Made by a program: the position numbers and the translations under genes. The notes under the pieces were generated by a model, which saw only the letters and a program-made list of their open reading frames with translations, was not told the origin of the DNA and made no database searches. A stretch of DNA of 29,011 nt from Bremia lactucae (lineage: Eukaryota > Oomycota > Peronosporomycetes > Peronosporales > Peronosporaceae). This document shows, piece by piece, positions 1-8,003 of the stretch (positions are counted from its first letter, which is position 1; every line of letters starts with the position of its first letter). Location: the NCBI RefSeq assembly GCF_004359215.1, contig NC_090617.1, positions 1,643,241 through 1,672,251 on the forward strand, written 5' to 3'.

Positions 1-468
1 GATCAAGACAGACCATTCCATGTGGTCTGTGACGCCAGCGATTTCGCAATCGGCTGTGCGTTAATGCAATACGATACAGATGGCGCGGAGCGCGTCGTCT
101 GTTACCAATCGCGTCAGCTGCAACCAGCTGAACGCAATTACCCAGTGCATGACAAGGAACTCCTTGCCATGAAATATTCATTGGCTAAATTTAGGGTCTA
201 TCTCCTCGGAGATAGACCGTTCATCGTATATACGGACCATGCGTCATTACGCACGGCCGTAAATAGCCCACACTTCTCGCAATGAATAAAGAGATGGCTA
301 TCCTTCTTCGCGGAGCGTAATTTCTCCGTCGAATATAAACCAGGACGACTTAATGTCGCTGCTGATGCGTTATCACGCCGACGCAATTTCGAGTCAGCAG
401 TGCAGTCCATAAGTGAAATTAATCCCACTGTTGTTCACTCACTACAAGTGTTCCGTCATCAACCTTAG
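1..468 (+). pseudogene. Element A: RNase H domain of Ty3/gypsy pol, left-truncated
   Basis: The reading frame is already open at base 1, so pol starts left of the window. The domain degrades the RNA strand of the RNA-DNA hybrid during reverse transcription. Motifs seen are VCDASDFAIG (first catalytic Asp), KELLAMKYSLAKFRVYL, YTDHASLRT (TDH) and the end motif NVAADALSRR. One in-frame TGA at 283-285 interrupts an otherwise open frame, which ends at a TAG at 466-468. The order RNase H, integrase, chromodomain to the right is that of a chromovirus. The closest relative in the window is the decayed minus-strand copy at 13405-13870. Domain identity is firm; the copy is inactive because of the stop and later breaks. 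Confidence 0.9.
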
Positions 469-614
469 TTGATGACATAAAGAAAGCCTAAAAAGAAGAT
501 AAAAACCTTCTATGTTTAATGAATCATCTAATGAATCCATCTAATAAATCTTAGAAAGATTTACCGGCTTTATATCGATCGTCATCCGATCGATACACAA
601 CAGGCAACGGCTTA

Positions 615-1450
615 TTGTATTACAAAGCCGTTGCCGGCGACACTCCACGTGTCGTCGTCCCAACTCACAATGATTTGCGCTTGCGCATCATGTATGAGTG
701 TCACGATGCGCCAACAAGTAGGCATCGTGGACGTGAAAAGACTTACCTCACAGTACGTCGCGACTTTTACTGGCCCCGCCAGTATCAGTTCGTGGGCAAG
801 TACATTCGTGCTTGCGAGATATGTCAACGGGTGAAGCCTATTCCTTCATCCCGTGCACCTCTCCAACCTCTCCCACTTCCGGCAGAGTGTTGGCAGTCCG
901 TATCTATGGACTTCGTATTCGGATTTCCCAAAGACTATCACAAAAACAATGGAATCCTTGTTTTTGTAGACAAATTCAGCAAGGTAGTATATCTTGCTGC
1001 AGTACCAGAGTCAATAACGGCTCCGGGCTGTGCCCGTGTCTTTATCTACACAGTATTTAAACTCCACGGCCTACCCCGTGAATTAGTATCTGATAGAGAT
1101 CTACGGCGGAGTTTTGGCAATCCGTGTTCCTATCTCTCGGAACACGGCTGACTATGTCAACATCCGATCACCCAGAAACGGATTGTCAAACAGAACGCAT
1201 AAATCGCGTCCTCGAAGGTATACTTCGAGGTTACGTCCAATCGTATCCGAATTGGAGCGAGTTCTTGCCGATGGTCGAATTCGCCATCAAAAATTCGGTG
1301 CATGCGTCTACAACGCATACACTGTTCTTCGTGAATGGCTTGCGCCATCCTCAAATACCCACCCAATTAGAGGGATCCTCTAGTTTAAGGGGGGTGGACT
1401 CACACGAGCAAAACCACTTCTGGCTCATGCTCATCACGCGTCGAAGTTAA
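615..1450 (+). pseudogene. Element A: integrase zinc-binding and catalytic core, frameshifted
   Basis: The integrase inserts the cDNA copy into host DNA. The HHCC zinc-binding motif is seen as CHDAPTSRHRG followed by ACEICQRVK. The core has its first Asp in SMDFVFGFP and its second in VSDRD. Around 1100-1125 the frame shifts, and the core resumes in another frame with STSDHPETD and TERINRVLEG, where the catalytic Glu lies, then NGLRHPQIPTQ. All three acidic residues survive but are split between two frames. The plus-strand fragment at 11698-11950 and the minus-strand copy at 12738-13440 are relatives. The 146 bases between RNase H and this ORF are pol linker with no other feature. Confidence 0.88.
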
Positions 1451-1746
1451 CAGCGACGCGAGTGATGTCGATGTCGAAGAAATCGACATCGAAGATGCGA
1501 AAGATCTCATGGCAGTGCCAACAAAGCGTACTGAAAATGTTAAAACAAATGAGTTAGCAGAAGAATTTCTGCTTACTCGAGAATCAATAATTCGTTTCGT
1601 TCAGGATTCCATTGCTAAGCAGTGGACCGTCAGACACGGAATGCAGACACACATGGAAGAGCAAATGTTCATTCATTTAAAATTAATGATCTAGTGCTAC
1701 TCTCTACGGTAAGCCTACCTAAGCGTGTAATCACTGATGTGAGTAG
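1451..1746 (+). pseudogene. Element A: decayed integrase C-terminal region
   Basis: This stretch joins the integrase core to the GPY/F module. It is readable in pieces: the frame from 1509 (KTNELAEEFLLTRESI) is open for 61 codons, and acidic Asp/Glu-rich codons lie near 1450-1500. A related stretch follows the integrase core of element G near 12004-12225, where it is also acidic (Asp/Asn/Ser). In intact relatives this is the linker where element I reads DERLAITRKVRDAMASAQ. I see nothing else here. Confidence 0.5.
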
Positions 1747-1809
1747 CACGGAAAGGCCCAATTAACTTGGGTAGTAGTTTACTACCCAAGTTAATTGGGC
1801 CTTTCCGTG
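1747..1809. repeat. Perfect 30-bp inverted repeat with 3-nt spacer
   Basis: The left arm 1747-1776 begins CACGGAAAGGCCCAATTAAC. The right arm 1780-1809 is its exact reverse complement, with the spacer GTT between them. The right arm is ordinary pol sequence (it encodes the start of the GPY/F motif, LIGPFRV), so the left arm is an inverted duplication of it. No other copy of this pol segment in the window has the left arm, and it breaks the integrase frame. Confidence 0.95.
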
Positions 1810-1970
1810 TACTGCATCGAAGAGGCAATGCGTACACAATAGAATTGCCACGTAGGATGCGAACGCATCCTACGTTTTACGTTGGTCGGCTCCGCCCGTA
1901 CCATCAGTACGCGGTTTCTTCCGAGGACGGATCTGACCACCTTTTCAAGAACGCTAAAAGATATTTGTGA
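1767..1970 (+). pseudogene. Element A: integrase C-terminal GPY/F module
   Basis: The frame reads LIGPFRVLHRRGNAYTIELP and then MRTHPTFYVGRLRPYHQ. This is the GPY/F module of chromovirus integrases, a small beta-barrel that helps multimerisation and DNA contact. The apparent start lies inside the loop of the inverted repeat, so it is not a real translation start; the segment is the continuation of pol. The frame ends at a stop soon after SEDGSDHLFKNAKRYL. Parallel modules are found at 9745-9880 (element C) and near 17560-17690 (element I, minus strand). Confidence 0.85.
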
Positions 1971-3564
1971 TCGCGAACCAGATTCTCATGTTGAATTTGG
2001 AGTTTCTCATGCCGATTCCGAATATCCTCGAAACTGCGATGGGCTGATGACACCTCATCACGAAGAGCGTGATATTTCGGTTCGTACTCCAACATGGAGT
2101 ACGCACTCTTTGAACGGTCTTCCAAACCACTTGATTTGGTGAGTCGGCACCGTCTGCTTCAACGAGCGACGCTTGCCGCGCTCGTGGTCAAGTCCCTTCT
2201 CCAAAATATGGAGGATTCGATCGATTTTGTTGATCTTCGACTCTAGAACTGACACACGGTTCGGATCTGATTTTCCCTCCTCCACCACAACGATTGGTGG
2301 ATTCCCACGGTGGTCAACGTTTCCTTGTGGAACGTATTCAGAACCACCGTGATGTGAAGGGGCAGCGAACGAGTTATCTTGTTCGCTGGCGCGGTTATAC
2401 ACCTTCACATGACAGCTGGGAGCCTTGTTCACAGCTGGTTGCTGACGTTGAGGACCTCGTCCGTCAGTATGACGAGACCCATCCGATTATTTAGAAATCC
2501 ATCGGAAAACACGCGCCCCTGGCGTTTGTAAATCGATTGCAGAACGTCAATCGCATCCCGCATCTCAATAGAGATGCGAGCCCTTCCCCAGGGCGAAGAA
2601 AGGGAATAGACATCCCCTTTTACTCTCTTCGTGTTGTCAACACAACACAAATAGGGATCACCCCACGTGAGGCACGGAAGCTCAGCCTCCCATGACAACC
2701 GATGCAATTTATACTTTGCATCGGCTGGAGTTCGTTTCTCAAAAATTTAACGCGATTTGCGTTGAGTGCTCCAGGCTTGCTTAAGCGAGTTTACCTCGCT
2801 TATTGTTGCCACTAAACCATCGATGCTTAAGAAAAGCATCGAGATAAAAATCTTCCTCAGCGCGAAGGTTCTTCGCGCTAAGATCAAGGCCATGTAGCTT
2901 TGTCGCAATAAATAGGGTCATTTATTGTGAGGAGTAGTCTCTCCCGACAAGCTATTGATAAGCCGTTCTGGCAAAAGCCACGGCTTCTTTTCAGGGGCGA
3001 GATGAGACATTTTACTGTCTTCACTTCCCTGAGTGGTACCCGCTGAAGCAGGGGTACCATAAGAACTTTTATTACGATGGCTTACGCCATCGTCATCACC
3101 TTGCACAGAAACAGATGCAGGTGACCGTACGAAAGATGGAATAAGCGATGAGGAATCATTCTCATTGTCGGAACTAAACAGACTTTTAACTCGTCTATCA
3201 GAATGAACCCTCTCTTTCGAAGGCTCATAGCCAGCCCCTAACGTCTGTCAGGCGACTGTTCTACTCTCCCCGAGTCGGCCACTTCGTCCGACTCGCATTC
3301 GTAGTCGACCTCCGAAGAGGGGTCGAATTCACGTGGTAAACTATCACGTGCACCCGCAACATCTAGTGTTGCGCGAGAAGAAGATACTACGGCAGACGGA
3401 ACGTCTGCCGCAAGAGACATAAGTGCGTCACCCGCGGCTGCATGAACCGTAGCCGAAGGCTCCACACTACCAGCACCCCACATGGATTTATTCTTCATGC
3501 GATGGAATTTAAAATGATGGTTCTGTGACCAATCAACATCATTTTTTAAATTAAGTGGTGACAT
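1904..3564 (-). pseudogene. Element A: antisense ORF between 3' LTR and pol, overlapping chromodomain
   Basis: The ORF starts at ATG 3564, 55 bp inside the 3' LTR, on the strand opposite to pol. The first open part (3564-3238) is Ser/Ala/Asp-rich and reads VEPSATVHAAAGDALMSLAA and later VDYECESDEVADSGR. After a stop and frameshift at 3238 it continues in other frames: 3106-2918 (LLPERLINSLSGETT), about 2860-2815 (AEEDFYLDAFLKHRW), and 2707-2429 (LPCLTWGDPYLCCVDN, MRDAIDVLQSIYKRQGR). Further on, antisense to the chromodomain and linker, frames 2432-2058 and 2125-1904 read as coiled coil (VSVLESKINKIDRILHILEK; HALRDEVSSAHRSFEDIRN). Related frames occur in E (28681-29011) and C. Function is unknown. 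Treating all pieces as one gene is inference. Confidence 0.6.
2294..2494 (+). pseudogene. Element A: chromodomain at pol C-terminus
   Basis: The frame reads FLVERIQNHRDVKGQ, SYLVRWRGY, HDSWEPCSQL and then VEDLVRQYDETHP. This is the chromodomain fold (beta strands plus a C-terminal helix) that steers chromovirus integration to marked chromatin. The aromatic-cage positions are partly visible (F/Y in the first strand, W in RWRGY, W in SWEP). The sense linker before it contains PPPQ-type residues, like PPPALLDARGE in element D. The stop is at 2492-2494. Faint nucleotide similarity to the element C copy continues about 50 bases past the stop. Confidence 0.88.
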
Positions 3565-3606
3565 AGTGACCACTCCATCCCATGACAGTCCGAGTGATTG
3601 TCGTTT

Positions 3607-3616
3607 AAGGGAGGGA
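3607..3616 (+). promoter_or_regulatory. Element A: polypurine tract before 3' LTR
   Basis: AAGGGAGGGA lies 3 bases before the TGTAACGGGG that opens the LTR. Polypurine tracts prime plus-strand DNA synthesis and always sit just upstream of the 3' LTR. This fixes LTR 3620-4069 as the 3' LTR of a plus-strand element. Element C has AAGGGCGGGA in the same place. Confidence 0.8.
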
Positions 3617-3619
3617 TGA

Positions 3620-4069
3620 TGTAACGGGGTGTATCGTTACATGAAATTAACACTTAAAGATTGTTAATTAATATATTATCTAAAAGGTAAATCATATTTG
3701 GAGAATATTACTTTACATAGTAATGTTCAGAAATCTTATCCATAAATAGGTATAGGCCATTATATCTATTTATGCCGCATACTAATCAGCTGTAACCTAA
3801 ACAAAGAGAGAGAGACAGATAAGATTTCAATTGCATGTTTAGTATTAGTTTATAATTAAGTTAGCATTAACAGATAGAAAGATAAGAAACTTAATTATAT
3901 TTATACAGTTTTCATTTAACCCTCTTTAAGGTAGTGTCTTAAAGAGAAGTCTTCCTCTGCACCACTAGTGTGCGTGAAGTGACGTAAGGCACCACTCGCA
4001 ACTGAAGCAGTGCGAAGTGGCCTTGTACTGAAGCAGTACAAGTCTTAAAAGTCGTAGCGCCCCGTTACA
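3620..4069 (+). repeat. Element A: 3' LTR, 450 bp
   Basis: The LTR begins TGTAACGGGGTGT and ends CGCCCCGTTACA, giving a 10-bp terminal inverted repeat. The left end could be 3 bases earlier (TGATGTAACG). It closely matches the reverse complement of 28154-28603, also 450 bp. Near the right end are two stem-loops with the loop core CTGAAGCAG (stems CCACTTCGC/GCGAGTGG-like and CTTGTACTG/CAGTACAAG). It is AT-rich in the middle, with no ORF. Confidence 0.88.
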
Positions 4070-4090
4070 ATTTGCGCACTTGTAAAGTAG

Positions 4091-4938
4091 TGTAGCGGGC
4101 ACGTATTAATGCGGCCACGCTCTACTTAAGCACACACCTTAGCACAGCGAGGAAGCGGTTTGACCGTCTTCTCTCACGCGCAGTGAAGTAGTTGGTGGGC
4201 GCCTAAGCGACCTCACCTAACGAACTAAGTACCTTATTACAAGTGACATCACGGGAGCGGTAATCCGGCTCCACGTGTGTAGCGGGGCTACCTCGCTCCT
4301 AAAGTCTGAGGAAGACTTTCAGACTCAGAGAGTCACTTAGTTCTATTGAAACTAATGGGTTTAACAACTCAGGGAGCCGTACAAGCTATTAAAGCTTAGG
4401 GAATCCGAGTTAAAGGGATTCAGGGGTTTGTAGAACCAAGAGGCAACTAGTGTCGACTTCACTTGTCGCACCCTTTCACAGGACCAATCGCAAGCCTGCG
4501 CCGTCTGCTCCAACGAGCGACGCTTCCCGCGCTCGTGTTCAAATCCTGGTGCTATTTACAATCCTGAGCGCATGTTAAGCCGCCACATTCAAAACGACTG
4601 GGTTGTAACACCGACTGAGCACGTTCACGTGCCCAAGAGGATATACCTTAGAAAGGCTTATATCTCTTACGGATCAATGCGCAAGCTTTAGAAAGGCACT
4701 TAACGCTTTAAGATGAAAAGGTTAACTGCACTGTTTTATTTAAATCTAAAAACCTTACCCTAGCTAAATTAAAATAGATTTTGGCCTGCAGATCTATATC
4801 TGGAGGCGACCACATTTGTCACCCATAATAAATGGGATTTAAGTAACTAACTATTTTAAAATTAGATAAAAGGGTAATTTACCCATAAAGTCAATGTACC
4901 ACAACAATGGTTCTCCAACCGATGTGTGCCCCATTACA
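4091..4938 (-). repeat. Element D: 3' LTR, about 850 bp
   Basis: Read on the minus strand it begins TGTAATGGGG at 4938 and ends CCCGCTACA at 4091. The low-coordinate 190 bp (containing GCGGCCACGCTCTACTTA and GCACAGCGAGGAAGCGGTTT) match the U5 end of element I's LTRs in the same orientation. A second possible end, TGTAGCGGGG at 4278, would make it a 661-bp LTR placed next to an LTR fragment. A 48-base motif at 4499-4546 is shared with the interior of element A. It is separated from element A's LTR by only 21 bp. Confidence 0.7.
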
Positions 4939-4950
4939 CCCTCCTCCATC
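4939..4950 (-). promoter_or_regulatory. Element D: polypurine tract
   Basis: On the minus strand this reads GATGGAGGAGGG directly before the LTR start TGTAATGGGG. It orients element D on the minus strand and makes the neighbouring plus-strand ORF antisense to pol. A primer binding site would be expected here if the LTR were a plus-strand 5' LTR, and none is seen. Confidence 0.72.
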
Positions 4951-5048
4951 AGACTGTTGACATCGAGTGACAGCATTCGCTTCATTTCCTCTTTGAGGTT
5001 GGAACCTAAATAGCTAACCGTTCGGTTGTGATTTCTTTCCTTTGTCGA

Positions 5049-6399
5049 ATGACAATCAAGCGTGAGTCACAGACTCTTAGCACCTTCCTCGAAGATGAGG
5101 GAATGGTGGACTTTAAAAGTCACTCTCCATCAGAGGAGGAGGAGAAAGAGCGTCGCTCTCTCACGCCTTCTCCTCCGGATGAACGTTAGCGGGCCCCGAA
5201 TCCGTTCCCAGAACGCGGTGCCGCTGATGTCTTAACTGCATTGAGCAGGACGCGGGACCCTGAGCCCAATATCATTACGAATCCGCTTGATGAAGAGCAA
5301 GAGCAGAAAATCCTCATAGAGGAAAGAGCTCGTCGTCATGCTGCCGAGATTGCGAAAGCAAAAGCTCGTAGTGAATATAGATTCACTCCGCTTAGTGCGG
5401 ACGAGTGTCTCAAAGAGATAGCGGGTCACAGATTGGGCACCTGCATCTCCGGTGACCCGGCGAGGACGCCAGAGAAGGTCGCTGCCCGCGACGCTTTTCA
5501 TGAGCAATACCTTACGCCAAAGGTAATGACGCGAAGCCAGTATCTGACGCGTTTACGTGATCAAGCCCGTGGGGCTTCGGTGACCACCATGAGGGAAATT
5601 CCGATCGTTTTGTTTCCAAACGAAACAAGGAGTGAAAACGAAGTCTCATTTGAGAACTGGGTCCACCGGGCCCGCCGACTTCGTAATAATTACTATATCA
5701 GAGAGTCTGCGGATAGAGGCGATGTTCGTTTGGAACGGAAGCTTCGCTTCGACTTTGCAAAGCTTAAGGCCAAAGGCCAGTTACGTTCGGCATTTATGCC
5801 ACGAAACGATGAAAGGCCTAGTCGATATTCAGTTTTTCAGTTGACCGTACAACCATATATCGAAGCCGCACTGAGGCTTTAGATCTACCTAATCCCACGT
5901 TTAGTGGTGGGAAGCGTCGTTTGACGCGAGTTGACCCTGAGCTTTGCTCAAAAACGTCAACGGCGTACGGGCAATCTTGCCGAAGAGGTACCTCGAACTC
6001 CCAAGAGTTTTCAGAAGAGGGATACCCTAGCCACTTCACCAGATACTGGTATTATCCCTTACGATGACGTCGCTTTGAAAGTTTCTCCACATAAAACTGA
6101 AGGTTCTCCCCGCGCATCAAGCAGCGCGGGAGGGGGCCGAAAATTTGGCGGAAGCATTTGATGCTCTACGGCACGAGGTGCAACTTCTTCGTGGGGTCCT
6201 TGCTCGGGTTAAGAGCTCTTTTGAGGCGGTTTGGGACCGTCTTTCAACGCTGGAGCGTCAGCAGCATCGTTTAGAGGTCCAGCTGGATATCCTGGTGACG
6301 ATGCAGCAATCTGCGGCACGACCGCCTGTCGACCCAACCACTTACGCAAATCCTTCTGGTTTTTCGGAACCGGCCAATACACTATGGCTTTTACCTTAG
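5049..6399 (+). pseudogene. Element D: antisense ORF reading away from 3' LTR
   Basis: The ORF starts at ATG 5049, 110 bp inside the LTR edge. It is open to the stop at 5880-5882 apart from one in-frame TAG at 5187-5189, so about 277 codons. The N-terminus is acidic and Ser/Glu-rich (SPSEEEEKERRSLTPSPPDE). The middle is charged and helical (EQEQKILIEERARRHAAEIA), followed by NWVHRARRLRNNYY and KLRFDFAKLKAKGQLR. After frameshifts the strand continues antisense to the chromodomain (5931-6161) into a clear coiled coil at 6145-6310 (FDALRHEVQLLRGVLARV, LSTLERQQHRLEVQLDILV). I recognise no family. It could be taken for gag, but the polypurine tract on its left and the antisense chromodomain argue otherwise. 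It is the longest readable copy of this antisense gene in the window. Confidence 0.6.
5930..6130 (-). pseudogene. Element D: chromodomain
   Basis: Read on the minus strand this gives the linker end PPPALLDARGE, then (in a shifted frame) FYVEKLSKRRHRKG, YLVKWLGYPSSENSWEFEV and PLRQDCPYAVDVFEQ. This is a very well-kept chromodomain with its aromatic-cage residues (Y/F, W in VKWLGY, W in SWEF). One stop and one frameshift interrupt it. It lies between the antisense ORF halves on the other strand and marks the C-terminal end of element D's pol. Confidence 0.85.
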
Positions 6400-7640
6400 C
6401 GGGATCCGCTCTAAGGTCTCGCTTTCCAATAAAGCATCCTAAAGAATAAATTTCGTCTGCGCCAAATGCATTTAGATGTATTGGCATACACAGAAGAAAG
6501 CTGCACTGTCATTTTGGCATAATTGTGGGAGTACATGTGTAAGTACGCCGCTAAGCCGAGAAACTTCGAAGTCCTTTTACGGCCGGCACAGGCTAGTCGA
6601 TGATCACCTTGATCTTTCCCGGATCAGGGCGTACACCATGTTTACCCAGGATGCACCCAAGAAGTGGTATTTCGCTTGCAACTAATATACACTTCTTGAG
6701 ATTTGCATACAACTTGTGCTTACGCATAAGCGTAAAAACCTTACGGACGTGAGTACGATGTACATCAACGTCCGAATTTTCCGTTCATGGCTCTGCTATG
6801 AACGAATAAGTCATCAAAATTACTCGGGGCAAAATCCCGCACCGATCTCAACCGATTGTTTACACATCTGTTGAATGTCGCAGGGGCATTACTAAATAGT
6901 CCCTGTGGCATAAGTAGCCACTCCCATAGCATTCCACTTGGGGTGCATTCTGCTGTGAGCGGGATATCCTGTTCACGCATAAGGATCTGATAGAATTAAT
7001 CCATTAGATCCATTGACGAAAATATAGCATTTTTTGACATACCATCAGTAATTACGTCTTTTTGTGGTATCGGCGTTTGAGCCAGTACAGTTGCAGCGTT
7101 CATTTTTTTGAATGCATGCACTATCCGCCATCCCCTGTTGCTTTACGCACATAGAAGGTCGGAGAGCTATAGTAGGGAAGTTGGTTCCTTCACATAGCCA
7201 GCTGCTAAGCGATCGGCAAAGAATTTGTCGATCGCTAATATTTGTGCGCAGGCAATGGCAACTGCTTTTAGACACAGTATTTTAAACCGGGATTAGGTCG
7301 ATTTTGTGTCGAGTGCCTTTGCCCTTAGGCAACTCGCACGGTACTAATTCACGGAAAACATTCTTTAATTCGATCAAATCTTTATATAAAGAACTTGTTT
7401 TTGAAGACTGCCAAGATTGGGAGGGAAAACGTTCCATCCGAGTCTTCTTATCGAGGACACTTTCGTCAATCGATGAGCTGCTGAGAACTGTTCGCTCTCA
7501 GGAAATACTATTGCCGACCGAATATCTGCCACGTAGTTGCCGTTTGTGACAAGTACGCAGATCTGCTTGACTTTACCACTACGCAGATCACGCAAGAATC
7601 GTTTCAGTTCAAGCGTTGTGGATTGAGTGATCTCTGCTGT
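6344..7640 (-). pseudogene. Element D: reverse transcriptase, decayed; ends at a deletion junction
   Basis: Minus-strand pieces in order are: FLRDLRSGKVKQICVLV (7600-7550, N-terminal extension), a fragment SPTFYVRKATGDGG near 7150, MPQGLFSNAPATFNR and FAPSNFDDLFVHSRA (6765-6980), and GCFIGKRDLRADPAKVKAIV with WPVPKNQKDLRKWLG (6344-6445). The polymerase active-site motif, normally Y-x-D-D, reads N-F-D-D, so the Tyr position is changed. Several stops and frameshifts are present. At about 6344 the connection domain jumps straight to the linker before the chromodomain, so RNase H and integrase are deleted. Element H carries a parallel, also decayed, RT at 13900-15030. Confidence 0.85.
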
Positions 7641-7689
7641 CTTAGCAGTTCTTATTGTTGAGCACCCTGTTCTCTCAACATCTCTGTGT

Positions 7690-8002
7690 GATGAGAGCAT
7701 TGCTGGTGAAGCAAGGCTACTTTCTCTTGGGCCCCGTCGAGTTCATCTTGTATGAACTCGGCTATAGCCACGTGTTGCTCATCTCTTTGTAAAGCGAAAA
7801 ATTTGCGCTAACGGCTGGCCCGCCTACGACGAAACTCATCCGTCTGATCACTCTCCATTCAAGGTCACTCAAATGAGCGAACCTCTCACACGTTGCGTGA
7901 CAGCTTCTTGAGAGGCTTGAAAGCTCCCTTCTTCTTCATCCAATATGTCCGTGTTGGATGGAACGTGCGTGGGCCGTTGAACGGACTACGAAGCGCTACC
8001 AG
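7690..8002 (-). pseudogene. Element D: N-terminal gag fragment
   Basis: This stretch aligns along its whole length with element F's gag start (9420-9702): shared blocks include the Met-Leu-Asp-Glu-Glu start region, the GRR/GRQAS region and the MLSSHRD/TEMLRQ helix. It directly follows the primer binding site. It is frameshifted and stops early, then abuts RT at about 7640-7690, so the rest of gag and the protease are missing. Confidence 0.65.
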
Positions 8003-8003
8003 G
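7983..8003 (-). promoter_or_regulatory. Element D: primer binding site
   Basis: Immediately inside the LTR the minus strand reads CC then TGGTAGCGCTTCGTAG. The TGG start matches the CCA end of a tRNA. The same sequence follows the LTR stub of element F. I cannot name the tRNA. Confidence 0.6.

Noticed and set aside
3238..3564. Minus-strand gag start of a separate minus-strand element with 5' LTR 3620-4069
   Set aside because: AAGGGAGGGA directly before 3620 on the plus strand is a polypurine tract, and the plus-strand pol of element A ends just upstream. The antisense-ORF reading fits C and E as well.
4499..4550. tRNA or tRNA-derived SINE, because GTTCAAATCC resembles a Pol III B box
   Set aside because: No cloverleaf: the T-stem does not pair, no A box is found at proper spacing and no acceptor stem is present. 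The second copy (2148-2195) lacks the B-box match.
5049..5882. Plus-strand gag of an element with its 5' LTR at 4091-4938
   Set aside because: The bases next to the LTR are a polypyrimidine run (a polypurine tract on the minus strand) and not a primer site, the opposite strand carries a chromodomain just downstream, and no capsid or CCHC motif is present.
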